From positions 1 to 64,000 of the forward strand of contig NC_067135.1 of the NCBI RefSeq assembly GCF_021347895.1: a DNA stretch of 64,000 bases, given 5' to 3'. Positions 11,136 through 24,132 of this stretch are shown in pieces. The stretch comes from Acanthochromis polyacanthus. Lineage: Eukaryota; Chordata; Actinopteri; Pomacentridae. Made by a program: the position numbers and the translations under genes. Within the stretch, counting starts at the first letter, position 1, and every line of letters begins with the position of its first letter. Below the pieces are notes generated by a model, which ran no database searches, was not told the DNA's origin, and saw only the letters and a list, made by a program, of their open reading frames with translations.

Positions 11136-12250
11136 GCACTGTGAGCTGTCAGGTCTTATATAGACAGGTGTGTGCCTTTCCTAATCAAGTCCAATCAGTT
11201 TAATTAAACACAGCTGGACTCCAATAAAGAAGCAGAACCATCTCGAGGAGGATCAGAAGAAATGGACAGCATGTGAGTTAAATATGAATGTCGCTGCAAA
11301 GGGTCTGAATACTTCTGACCATGTGATATTTCAGTTTTTCTTTTTTAATACATTTGCAAAAATTTCTACATTTCTGTTTTTTCTGTCAAGATGGGGTGCT
11401 GAGTGTACATTAATGAGAAATAAAATGATTTTTTTTTTAATTTTGGCAAATGGCTGCAATGACACAGAGAGTGAAAAATTTCAAGGGGTCTGAATACTTT
11501 CCGTACCCACTGTATATACAAGATACAGTGTAACTAAATATTCAGACACAGAAATTGAGACAGTTGTTCTTTTGTAATGTTTTCATGTCAGACACTTCTT
11601 CTCAATAAATCCTCAGCAAAAAAGACCAAAAAAAACATGAGTTTCGATATCTTCCTACCATTCTGTCAAATCGTGCAACGAGTCAATCGAAATTGAAAAC
11701 CCTACAGAGCAGTCACTCATTATTCATTGAGACAGATGGTTTGAAAGGAGTAATAGAGAATATTTTGTCAAAGCACAGACAGCACCTCTCAGCCACATAC
11801 AATGCAGTATTGGACTTTGTAGTGTATGTAAGACTGTATGACTGAGTGGATGTGAGACTTTGATAGTGTGTGTGCAAGAGAGAATGAATAATGATGTTAA
11901 TCCTTATAAGTACATTATTATTTATTGAAAATAATGGCAAAATAATGATATTTCTTAGATGATTTTAATACATTACATATAGTTCTGGTCAAATGTCACA
12001 AAAGAACAAATTGCCATTCATAAAAATACAGATCTTCTCGTAAAAGTCACCTGATCGGTGTATCAGTTAGCCTAGCCACGCTAGACAACCCACGGCAACG
12101 AATTTAATTCTCTGCCAGGGTGGGTCAAGTTACCCTCCATAAGGCTCGAGGCTGGATTCTCCTAAAACTGGCCAGACGAATCACCATGAAGTGTAGAGTC
12201 AGAAGGCGGGCGTAACGAAGTGACGACAGAGGCGCGACGATTCTGACAGA

Positions 12251-12486
12251 AACAACCAGTCCACAATAAACAGTTATCTTTCGACTCGGCTTCGGCCACA
12301 GCCATTAAAGATTTGAAGCTAAAATTCAACTTGAAAGATAAACAAAGGACGGCACTGAAGTGTTTCATTGAGAAGAAAGACGTATTGGGACTTATGCCGA
12401 CGGGATATGGCAAATCCTTAATATACCAGTTGGCTCCGCTGGTTGGGAAGCTAACGGGACTTAGCCACAATCCGCCGGTGCTCTAG
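12251..12486 (+). pseudogene. RecQ-like helicase exon fragment (U1 copy)
   Basis: Same frame as the fragment at 21367-21594: NLKDKQRTALKCFIEKKDV followed by MPTGYGKSLIYQLAPLVGK. PTGYGKS is the Walker A motif of a RecQ/DEAD-type superfamily II helicase. A possible acceptor (TTCTGACAG) precedes it. No other helicase motifs follow and the frame stops at TAG (12484-12486). It is a fragment carried inside a mobile element. Confidence 0.6.
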
Positions 12487-12529
12487 GAACTATGTCAGCC
12501 TATTCGTTGCGTTGATTGGTTGTATACCT

Positions 12530-12905
12530 CATAGACATATATACATAGACGCCTCATTGACAGCGGCTGCCCACTCGAGCGATGTGCCTGCAGCGCCGCC
12601 ATCTTGGACCGGGGCCAGCCGAGGCAGCGGTGCATAGAAATCTTTGGAGGAGAGAGGTACTGCTGAATCTAAAAGTGGAATTATTTGCCGAATTTTGAAC
12701 CGATTGCCAAACTGTTTGATTTTTAGAAACGTCACACGTGTAGCTACTATACAAGGTGTTCGGATATTTTAGTACAATGCTGGTTTTGCCATAGATATAT
12801 AGATAGATACTGCTATTATTACTACTGTTAATAATAATTATTATTATTATTACTACTCTTAATAGTATATCAATTATTACTATTATTATTACTATTATTT
12901 TTTAT
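12530..12905. mobile_element. Left half of a hAT-like MITE (U1)
   Basis: It begins CATAGACATATATACATAGA immediately after GTATACCT (12522-12529) and matches 32597 onward, the left half of the complete element in U2. It stops in an (ATT)n tract (about 12815-12905) where sequence from another copy of the RecQ-fragment element begins. The right half and right target duplication are missing, which marks a recombination breakpoint. Confidence 0.7.
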
Positions 12906-12916
12906 CAAATCCTTAA

Positions 12917-13448
12917 CCCTTTGAGCTTCAGTCAATTCCAGCCGTTTTCAGTACAAAAAATCGCTAATATTCTATTTTTAAATAAAAAAAATTACGAAAA
13001 ATACGGGGAATATTGGACGCGCATCGGGAGGTGCATTTCCTTGAAAACGACCGATTCGGGGATTTTATACCGACTTCAGGACATGTTTTGGACAAAATAG
13101 TTTACTGGCTTGTGTCATCTGATGTAAAAGGTTGGATTATGGCCGTTTTTTGTGGAATCTTTTTTTTGTGTGTAATAATAAACCCGGAAATGTGAGTCGC
13201 GCTGTGTGCTTTGAAGCCGTGTATAGAGAACGGATGGATGAATATTTGTTTTTGTCGGACAAATGTGTTTTTCTCACCCGCTGTGGTAATCGCATCTGAA
13301 AGTGGTTTATACCGACGGATTCATGAGAATCTAAGCTTTCCATCGGTGTATAGTGTTTGTATAATCGCGTTTGCACCCGTCGGACATTCTTGAAATTCCT
13401 ATGCAAATTAGTAGGTGTACCGCCGGCGGTACACTGAAGCTTAAAGGG
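12917..13448. mobile_element. piggyBac-like non-autonomous element
   Basis: 532 bp with termini CCCTTTGAGCTTCAGT and its inverse (one mismatch), flanked on both sides by TTAA (12913-12916, 13449-13452). TTAA target duplication with CCCTTTG ends is the piggyBac hallmark. The unoccupied site CAAATCCTTAATATACC is present in the other copies, for example near 12411-12425. No transposase frame is evident. Confidence 0.75.
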
Positions 13449-14510
13449 TTAATATACCAGTTGGCTCCGCTGGTTGGGAAGCTAATGGGACTTAGCCACA
13501 ATCCGCCGGCGCTCTAGGAACTCCGTCACCCTATTCGTTGTGTTGATTGGTTGTATACCTACCCAATTGCTGCAGAGGGATTTGATAGACAACCTTTTAG
13601 CCCGCCTCCCTCCCTGTCGAGCAGCCCTAGACCCTTGTGCCGTCAGAATTCAGAACATGGGTCTAGCGCGGCTAGGCTATGTATCAGTAGGACCAGCAGT
13701 AAATATTTATATTGGAGTGACTGGTGAACGTGTAGCATTATGTGCTGGGGATATTCTGTGTGGAGACCTGGGGAAATAAACCTATTCAGGATATCTCGGT
13801 TCAGTTTGTGCTATTGGCCAGAGCATAAGACGTCATGGCAACAGCGTAAGGGTTGGTGAGGTGCTTTGCAAACTCTGGACACACAGAAAAGAGAAAAAGA
13901 AAGACTAGAGAGCAGAGTAGTCATGTTGTGGTCAAAACAGCAATCACCACCAGCCATTATGATAATCAATTAACTGATCGGAGTCATTTCTTGTGTCAAT
14001 TCTCTCATTCAAACTTTAGAAATTTGAATACTTTCTGGATTCCTTTCTTCTCTGACAGCAAATTGAAATATTTGGGATGCAGACAAAGTTGGACATTTGA
14101 GGACATCATTTTGGATCTGTTGGCTTCACTGACAGGCACCTTTTAGCTAAAGGAGCCCAACAATATACACCGGTACATGCAGGTGTTACTTAAGAAGCCA
14201 TCCACTGTTTTATATTTACAGACTGTTAAAGTCACTTAAGCAGATCAGCACTACTGTTTGTTGTAGGAACCTTCACACTTTAGCTGCAAATGTTACTCAA
14301 AATATAGTTGCAATTTCTGGTCAGTAAGTTCTCATTATAAAGACAGTTTCTTTCCAGTAAAGGAAAGAGGAAAAACATATTGGCTTAAAATGTGATCAAA
14401 TCCAGCTAAACACAACAGAGTAAACGGCTCCTCGGAAATCAGGTGTTGTGCAATTTTCACACTCCCCGGAAAAATCTGACTCCCCCTTTGCGTGAACGCA
14501 CGTGACTTAA

Positions 14511-15424
14511 AGCTGCTGTCCGGAGTTTCCGTTTGTTTTCAATTTATGTATCATTTTTTAACAAAGCTTAAATGTGTTAGTCTAGTTCGATACTATAATA
14601 TAAAGTTAGTATAACGCGATATAAAAATTTATTCCTGAGCTCCGCCTTCCTCTCATAGACCCCCATGTTATTCCAAAAAGCGCCGGTCGCTGCCGACCAA
14701 TCAAGTTCGAGCTTCAGCTTTGTCATGCTGTCAATCAACGGTTACGCGCACAGCAAGCAAGCCCATGCAGAGGTGGGCGAGCTACGCACTACGCAAGCGC
14801 GCGCACATTTGTTTTGCTTGTGGAGGAGAGAGCATCAGGGCTCAGCAACTTCCAGAAAAGTTACCAATCCCACGGCTTGTCAGGCCAAGAGACTGCAGGA
14901 CGTTTTTTGGCTCGGGGTGCTCGCGTCGCTCCCCGACCACGGCCTCCATAGCCCGCCTGACGGCTTCGTTTAGATGCCCGACCTCTGGAGGAAGATGTTG
15001 GGGCGTCTGGGACATACTCTTCGTCAGAGGAGTCATGCAATTCTGAACTCGAGATAGAAATAAATAAACAATGTAACACATATACACACGTAAATGCACT
15101 AAGTTTGATAAACAACGTCATCGAGAGGGATACACGAGTGTAATCACATATTGAAACTTTACTCGTTCGTCCTAGCAGATTCATGTTATTTTGGTATTAG
15201 GACAAGTTAGACTCAATACAGCATTCTAACGTAATTCCTTTATTATTTACTGAATGTACTAAATGTAGAAGAGGGGAAAACAGCAAAACAGGCAAGATGC
15301 TGCAGCACTCCCGGCACTCCTCTCATGTACTGCGCGCGTGCACAAATAAAGGAGCGAAATCAGAGGGAGGGAGGGACCAACAGTGTTCTGGGAGACGCTG
15401 CGATTCAAACTCCGGGCAGCAGCT
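14511..15424 (-). mobile_element. TTAA-flanked (piggyBac/Kolobok-like) deletion derivative (U1b)
   Basis: 914 bp with termini AGCTGCTGTCCGGAGTTT and AAACTCCGGGCAGCAGCT, flanked by TTAA at 14507-14510 and 15425-15428. The minus strand has a short frame (around 15056-14861) reading SSDEEYVPDAPTSSSRGR then basic residues. This is like the acidic-then-basic N-terminus of piggyBac-type transposases, so I favour that superfamily. The flanks do not come from one site: the left matches U1 up to about 752 and the right matches U1 from 4148, so the element sits on a deletion junction. Its duplicate is 46004-46917. Confidence 0.65.
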
Positions 15425-16047
15425 TTAATGAACAGATTTAAATGAGAAGGAAATAAGATGTGAAAGTGCACAGAATTACAAACAAAACAACAGAGAGACT
15501 CAGTAAAATGATCAGCAGAGTTGTGACTTCCAGGTTTCTGACTACAGAACAGCTTCACTGCTTCGACCACAAATCAACACTGTCCATCCACTCACTGCGT
15601 CAAGGACCTACAAACATGATACACACCTGCTCACAGTCTGTTATTTACTATTTGAACCTGATAATCACACAACTTTCAAGTGAAATGTGAGACACTGTTG
15701 GTTCTAATCAGTGTCAAGAGTGATTTGAATTTCCCTCAGAATTAATAAAGTATCTGTCTATCTCCTGCAGCTGATGATAAGAAACAACAGCGGCTTCGAG
15801 TTTTATTTAACCAAGAAGCAGGAGTGTGAACAAATCAGTGAAGAAGTTACTTTGCTTAAGTTGGGTCTGTCTTAACTTCACCTCAGTGGTTGCAAAAATA
15901 CAAAGCAGCCACAATCACAAAGCTCCAGTTCTGCTCTTTCTTTGTGCTATAACATAAACATATCAATGTACAGATTTTAACACATCTGCAAAATAACATT
16001 TCTTTGCAATGATCTGCATGTGGATTAGAGGTGTAATTCAGTTGGTA

Positions 16048-17682
<1,635 letters not shown>

Positions 17683-17876
17683 TATCACTATTGAACCCAG
17701 AGAAGGATCATTTGACCCTAATCAGCATATCTTTTGTGAGTATTGAGGTCCTTAAAAAGGCAATCAAGCAGACGACCTTTTTACACATTCCTGTGGGGTC
17801 ACTGCGTGGGTGTGACACGGTGGTGTTCACAGATCAACAAGCTGCAGTTTGCCTACTCCTGCTCTACAGTGGGTTC

Positions 17877-18979
17877 GGAAAATATTCAGACCCCTTGAAA
17901 TTTTTCACTCTCTTTGTCATTGCAGCCATTTGCCAAAATCAAAAAAGTTCATTTTATTTCTCATTAATGTACACTCAGCACCCTATCTTGACAGAAAAAA
18001 ACAGAAATGTAGAAATTTTTGCAAATTTATTAAAAAAGAAAAACTGAAATATCACAGGTGATGAGCAGTGCCTGGTTTTCTCCACACATACCGCTTAGAA
18101 TTAACACCAAAAAGTTCAATCTTGGTCTCATCAGACCAGAGAATCTTATCTCTCATAGTCTGGCAGTCCTTCTTGTGTTTTTTGGCAAACTCTATGAGGG
18201 CTTTCATGTGTCTTGCACTGAGGAGAGGCTTCCGTCGGGCCACTCTGCCATAAAGCTCTGACTGGTGGAGGGCTGCAGTGATAGTTGACTTTGTGGAACT
18301 TTCTCTTATCTCCCGACTGCATCTCTGGAGCTCAGCCACAGTGATCTTTGGGTTCTTCTTCACCTCTCTCACCAAGGCTCTTCTCCCACCATTGCTCAGT
18401 TCGGCTGGACGGCCAGGTCTAGGAAGAGTTGTGGTCGTCCCAAACTTCTTCCATTTGAGGATTATGGAGGCCACTGTGCTCTTAGGAACCTTGAGTGCTG
18501 CAGAAATTCTTTTGTAACCTTGGCCAGATCTGTGCCTTGCCACAATTCTGTCTCTGAGCTCCTTGGGCAGTTCCTTCAACCTCATGATTCTCATTTGCTC
18601 TGACATGCACTGTGAGCTGTAAGGTCTTATATAGACAGGTGTGTGCCTTTCCTAATCAAGTCCAATCAGTTTAATTAAACACAGCTGGACTCCAATAAAG
18701 AAGCAGAACCATCTCGAGGAGGATCAGAAGAAATGGACAGCATGTGAGTTAAATATGAATGTCGCTGCAAAGGGTCTGAATACTTCTGACCATGTGATAT
18801 TTCAGTTTTTCTTTTTTAATACATTTGCAAAAATTTCTCCATTTCTGTTTTTTTCTGTCAAGATGGGGTGCTGAGTGTACATTAATGAGAAATAAAATGA
18901 TTTTTTTTTTATTTTGGCAAGTGGCTGCAATGACAGAGTGAAAAATTTCAAGGGGTCTGAATACTTTCCATACCCACTG
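17877..18979 (-). mobile_element. Tc1/mariner element (family 2), internally deleted (U1b)
   Basis: 1103 bp bounded by TA, the uninterrupted form of the family-2 element with no hAT insertion. It carries the truncated transposase at 18052-18606. It serves as the reference for the insertions seen in U1, U3 and U4. Confidence 0.88.
18052..18606 (-). pseudogene. Tc1-like transposase, N-terminal 184 residues only
   Basis: Open from MSEQMRIMRLKELPKELRDR to ...YVWRKPGTAHHL. It includes the helix-turn-helix region (GQGYKRISAALKVPKSTV), the GRPAEL linker and the first catalytic aspartate (WSDETKIELF). It then ends in sequence that leads directly to the inverted repeat, so the second Asp and the Glu of the triad are gone. 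It is open but catalytically incomplete, and could at most bind element ends. Confidence 0.85.
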
Positions 18980-19453
18980 TATATACAAGATACAGTGTAA
19001 ATAAATATTCAGACACAGAAATTGAGACAGTTGTTCTTTTGTAATGTTTTCATGTCAGACACTTCTTCTCAATAAATCCTCAGTAAAAAAAAAGACCAAA
19101 AAAAAAACATGAGTTTCGATATCTTCCTACCATTCTGTCAAATCGTGCAACGAGTCAATCAAAATTGAAAACCCTACAGAGCAGTCACTCATTATTCATT
19201 GAGACAGATGGTTTGAGAGGAGTAAAAGAGAATATTTTGTCAAAGCACAGACAGCACCTCTCAGCCACATACAATGCAGTATTGGACTTTGTAGTGTATG
19301 TAAGACTGTATGACTGAGTGGATGTGAGACTTTGATAGTGTGTGTGCAAGAGAGAATGAATAATGATGTTAATCCTTATAAGTACATTATTATTTATTGA
19401 AAATAATGGCAAAATAATGATATTTCTTAGATGATTTAAATACATTACATATA

Positions 19454-21087
<1,634 letters not shown>

Positions 21088-21175
21088 TAGTTCTGGTCAA
21101 ATGTCACAAAAGAAGAAATTGCCATTCATAAAAATACAGATCTTCCTGTAAAAGTGACCTGATCAGTGTATCAGT

Positions 21176-21756
21176 TAGCCTAGCCGCGCTAGACAATCCA
21201 CGGCAACGAATTTAATTCTCTGCCAGGGTGGGTCAAGTTACCCTCCATAAGGCTCGAGGCTGGATTCTCCTAAAACTGGCCAGACGAATCACCATGAAGT
21301 GTAGAGTCAGAAGGCGGGCGTAACTAAGTGACGACAGAGGCGCGACGATTCTGACAGAAACAACCGGTGCACAATAAACAGTTATCTTTCGACTCGGCTT
21401 TGGCCACAGCCCTTAAAGATTTGAAACTAAAATTCAACTTGAAAGATAAACAAAGGACGGCACTGAAGTGTTTCATTGAGAAGAAAGACGTATTGGGACT
21501 TATGCCGACGGGATATGGCAAATCCTTAATATACCAGTTGGCTCCGCTGGTTGGGAAGCTAATGGGACTTAGCCACAATCCGCCGGCGCTCTAGGAACTA
21601 CGTCAGCCTATTCGTTGCGCTGATTGGTTGTATACCTACCCAACTGCTGCAGAGTGATTTGAAAGACAACCTTTTAGCCCGCCTCCCTCCCTGTCAAGCG
21701 CCCCTAGACCCTTGTGCCGTCAGAATTCAGAACATGGGTCTAGCGTGGCTCGGCTA
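21176..21756 (+). mobile_element. RecQ-fragment inverted-repeat element, uninterrupted (U1b)
   Basis: 581 bp. The left end TAGCCTAGCCGCGCTAGAC pairs with the right end GTCTAGCGTGGCTCGGCTA. It is flanked by a 9-bp direct repeat TGTATCAGT (21167-21175, 21757-21765). The empty site TGGATCAGT is preserved in U4 at 55915-55923. A 9-bp duplication suggests a MULE-like element (8-bp hAT/Zisupton classes are alternatives). It carries a helicase-like exon fragment and no transposase. Confidence 0.75.
21367..21594 (+). pseudogene. RecQ-like helicase exon fragment (Walker A)
   Basis: 75 codons containing LKFNLKDKQRTALKCFIEKK and LMPTGYGKSLIYQLAPLVGK, i.e. the Q-motif-adjacent region and motif I of a RecQ-like helicase. 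There is no ATG at the frame start; an acceptor-like TTCTGACAG precedes it, so it is better seen as one exon. Motifs Ia-VI are missing and a TAG follows within 70 bp. The donor gene or autonomous parent element is not in the window. Confidence 0.65.
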
Positions 21757-22279
21757 TGTATCAGTAGGACCAGCAGTAAATATTTATATTGGAGTGACTG
21801 GTGAACGTGTAGCATTATGTGCTGGGGATATTCTGTGTGGAGACCTGGGGAAATAAACCTATTCAGGATATCTCGGTTCAGTTTGTGCTCATTGGCCAGA
21901 GCATAAGATGTCATGGCAACAGCGTAAGGGTTGGTGAGGTGCTTTGCAAACTCTGGACACACAGAAAAGAGAAAAAGAAAGACTGGAGAGCAGAGTAGTC
22001 ATGTTGTGGTCAAAACAGCAATCACCACCAGCCATTATGATAATCAATTAACTGATCAGAGTCATTTCTTGTGTCAATTCTCTAATTCAAACTTTAGAAA
22101 TGTGAATACTTTCTGGATTCCTTTCTTCTCTGACAGCAAATTGAAATCTTTGGGATGCAGACAAAGTTGGATATTTGAGGACATCATTTTGGATCTGTTG
22201 GCTTCACTGACAGGCACCTTTTAGCTAAAGCAGCCCAACAATATACACCGGTACATGCAGGTGGCCCGGCGGGACCCCT

Positions 22280-22440
22280 CAGGCGGCCGGGCTGGGAACC
22301 GGCAGCAGGATCGGCGGGACCCCTCAGGGGGCCGGGCCGGTGGCCGGACTGGAAACCGGCGACGGCGGGACCCCTCAGGGGGCCGGGCCGGCGGCCGGAC
22401 TGGAAACCGGCGACGGCGGGAACCCCTCAGGGGCTGAACT
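22280..22440. repeat. GC-rich tandem repeat
   Basis: About three copies of a roughly 50-60-bp module built on GGGACCCCTCAGGGGGCCGG and ACTGGAAACCGGCGACGG. Confidence 0.8.
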
Positions 22441-22569
22441 GGAATCAGAGCAGGCGGCCCCTCCAGGGGCGGAACAGGAACCGGCGGCCCCTCCAGGGGC
22501 GGAACAGGGTTCTGGACTGGGCCAGAACTGGACTGAACTCGAGATGGACTGGGCAATGGCTGATCAGGG

Positions 22570-24132
22570 CTAGGATTGGACTGGATCTGAGCTGGACTGG
22601 AGGGACAGACTGAACAGGAGGGACCGACTGGACAGGAGGGACCGAACTGGACAGGAGGGACCGAACTGGAAGGACTGAAGGACTGAAGGGGCAGGAAGGA
22701 CCGACTGAACTGCAGGGACAGGAGGGACTGGCTGAACTGCAGGGACAGACCGAGCTGGAAGGACAAATAAGGACTGAAGGGACAGGACAAGGGAGACCAC
22801 TCCTGCAGGGGAACTACAGGGTGTTAAAGTGGCCACTGCAGGAGGACCACTTGATGTTAATGTGGCACAGAGTCTCATCGGGTGTTGGGGAGAAGAGCTA
22901 CGCTTCCTCAAGGCTGCCAGGAAGGAACTATGCTCCCATACGGCTGCCGAGGAGATATTACACCCCTTTAAGGGTTCAGGGGAGGCGGTCTGCCTCTTCA
23001 AGGCTAATGGGGAGGAGCTACGCAACCTCAAGACGGGGGAGGCGGGGCGCCTCGGAAAGGGCTCGGGGGAGGCGGGGCGCCTCGGAAAGGGCTCGGGGGA
23101 GGCGGGGCGCCTCGGAAAGGGCTCGGGGGAGGCTCTTAGCTCCTTTAATACTGCAGGCGGAGCTTGGTGCTCCTCCAGGGCTGCAGCGGGAGCTTGGTGC
23201 TCCTCCAGAGCTGCAGCGGGAGCCTGGTGCTCCTCCAGAGCTGCAGCGGGAGCCTGGTGCTCCTCCAGAGCTGCAGCCTGCTGCTCCTCCAGAGCTGCAG
23301 CCTGCTGCTCCTCCAGAGCTGCAGCCTGGTGCTCCTCCAGAGCTGCAGCGGGAGCCTGTAGCTTCTTTAGCGCTGCATTGAGAGCTTTTAGTTTCTCTCG
23401 CGCTGCAGCAAGAGAAGCGTTGAGCTCCTCAAAGACCGCAGAGGGGGCTATGGACCCCACAGGAACCAGAGACGGGCCGATGGGCCCCACAGAGACAGAA
23501 GGCGGGCCGATGGGCCCCACAGAGACAGAAGGCGGGAATGAGGTGGTATGGGGCCTCTCCTCAACCGGAGGGGGTGAGGCGGCACGAGGCCTCTCCTCAA
23601 CCAGAGGGATTGGGACCCGCTCGGGAGCCGAGGGGTCACCGCGCTTCCTGGTGTCGCGCCTATGGCGACCAGGCTTCTGTGCTGGGGGTGTTGTAGACTG
23701 CAGGTAAACAGGGCTGGGCTGGCTACTAAATGGCTTCTTAGCAATAACTAAATCAACAGGGTTGGGAGTTGGCTGACTGACAGACTGAGAGGTGGGGACT
23801 GGAAGGGTGTCAGATGGTAGAGTGTTCAAGAATTCTCTGATGTAATCTGGCAGATGACAAATAAGCCAGGGTTTCTGTGCCGCCAATCTTCGGCCCTGGG
23901 AAACCAGAGTATCTTTGCTGTCCCCCCACCAGTCCCAGTACAAATAACTGAGATCACAAAAAAACTTTTCATTTTCCTTACAAGAAAAAAAGATCTCCAG
24001 GGAGGCACTTGGAAACCTCCCTGGAGATTTTGGCTGAGAACCCCTCCCTTGGGAGCCACGGCGCCCCCTGGATGGCAGTTTAATTGCCAGCCGGGTTCCC
24101 CAAAAGGGAGAATTCTGATCGAAGGCCGACAT
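22570..24132 (-). CDS. Low-complexity proline/alanine-rich frame of LTR-derived element
   Basis: About 520 codons from MSAFDQNSPFWGTRLAIK. The N-terminal ~90 residues are non-repetitive (CKENEKFFCDLSYLYWDWWG, then a PWLICHLPDYIREFLNTLP segment). The rest is proline/serine-rich with tandem AALEEHQAPA-type decapeptides, three RPASPEPFPR repeats and a serine/proline/valine tail. There is no zinc knuckle, protease or polymerase motif. It may be a gag-like or orphan frame of a non-autonomous element, or a by-product of GC-rich tandem repeats that lack stops. The opposite strand is also open here, which argues for caution. Confidence 0.3.
   Translation of the reverse strand: MSAFDQNSPFWGTRLAIKLPSRGRRGSQGRGSQPKSPGRFPSASLEIFFSCKENEKFFCDLSYLYWDWWGDSKDTLVSQGRRLAAQKPWLICHLPDYIREFLNTLPSDTLPVPTSQSVSQPTPNPVDLVIAKKPFSSQPSPVYLQSTTPPAQKPGRHRRDTRKRGDPSAPERVPIPLVEERPRAASPPPVEERPHTTSFPPSVSVGPIGPPSVSVGPIGPSLVPVGSIAPSAVFEELNASLAAAREKLKALNAALKKLQAPAAALEEHQAAALEEQQAAALEEQQAAALEEHQAPAAALEEHQAPAAALEEHQAPAAALEEHQAPPAVLKELRASPEPFPRRPASPEPFPRRPASPEPFPRRPASPVLRLRSSSPLALKRQTASPEPLKGCNISSAAVWEHSSFLAALRKRSSSPQHPMRLCATLTSSGPPAVATLTPCSSPAGVVSLVLSLQSLFVLPARSVPAVQPVPPVPAVQSVLPAPSVLQSFQFGPSCPVRSLLSSRSLLFSLSLQSSSDPVQS
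23036..23350. repeat. Tandem 30-bp minisatellites
   Basis: Three copies of a 30-bp GGCGGGGCGCCTCGGAAAGG-type module at 23041-23130, then about seven imperfect copies of a GAGCTGCAGCGGGAGCCTGG-type module to 23350. These encode the repeats in the minus-strand frame. Confidence 0.85.

Larger units (their letters stand above)
9730..11512 (-). mobile_element. Tc1/mariner element (family 2), internally deleted, with nested hAT (U1)
   Basis: The element starts CAGTGGGTTCGGAAAATATT and ends with the inverse, bounded by TA at 9728-9729 and 11513-11514. The ends are long inverted repeats of about 180 bp. Each holds an outer and an inner copy of a GGTCTGAATACTT motif, giving an IR/DR structure as in fish Tc1 transposons. 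The minus strand keeps only the N-terminal half of the transposase, because the C-terminal half was lost internally. The other copies are at 17877-18979, 30473-31577, 40615-42399 and 52628-55368. In this copy and the U3 copy a hAT element is inserted. Confidence 0.85.
12068..13679 (+). mobile_element. RecQ-fragment element, rearranged composite (U1)
   Basis: The left end starts TAGCCTAGCCACGCTAGAC (12068) and the right end is its imperfect inverse (to 13679). Both are flanked by TGTATCAGT (12059-12067, which reads one base different upstream, and 13680-13688). The intact form is 581 bp (21176-21756). Here the copy is a composite. The left portion runs to 12529, followed by half of another MITE (12530 to about 12905). 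A second copy of the element then restarts inside its own sequence at CAAATCC (12906), bearing a piggyBac-like insertion (12917-13448), and continues to the right end. As a result 12418-12529 is repeated at 13449-13560. Confidence 0.7.
1..13688. repeat. Segmental-duplication unit U1 (carries lectin A)
   Basis: This is the first unit of the tandem array, entered just after its left end. The same sequence restarts near 13747, 21825, 45241 and 55988. Backbone outside the listed elements is non-coding: 1-749, 2094-4961, 5334-6011 and 8553-9729 hold no convincing gene. The 3' part carries, in order, a Tc1 remnant with a nested hAT, a short backbone block (11515-12058) and the RecQ-fragment element. 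The 3' boundary is taken at the 9-bp site TGTATCAGT (13680-13688), the target duplication of that element. Unit boundaries are a convention chosen from where copies realign. Confidence 0.85.

Noticed and set aside
13853..14146. 97-codon frame repeated in U1b, U2, U4 and U5 (MVRCFANSGHTEKRK...)
   Set aside because: Recurs only because the unit is duplicated. U1 lacks the first part of the frame through a small indel. No domain, no codon-biased divergence and no splice context were seen.
22829..23707. 292-codon plus-strand frame opposite the LTR-derived frame
   Set aside because: Mirror of GC-rich minisatellites lacking stops on both strands; alanine/serine/glycine runs only.
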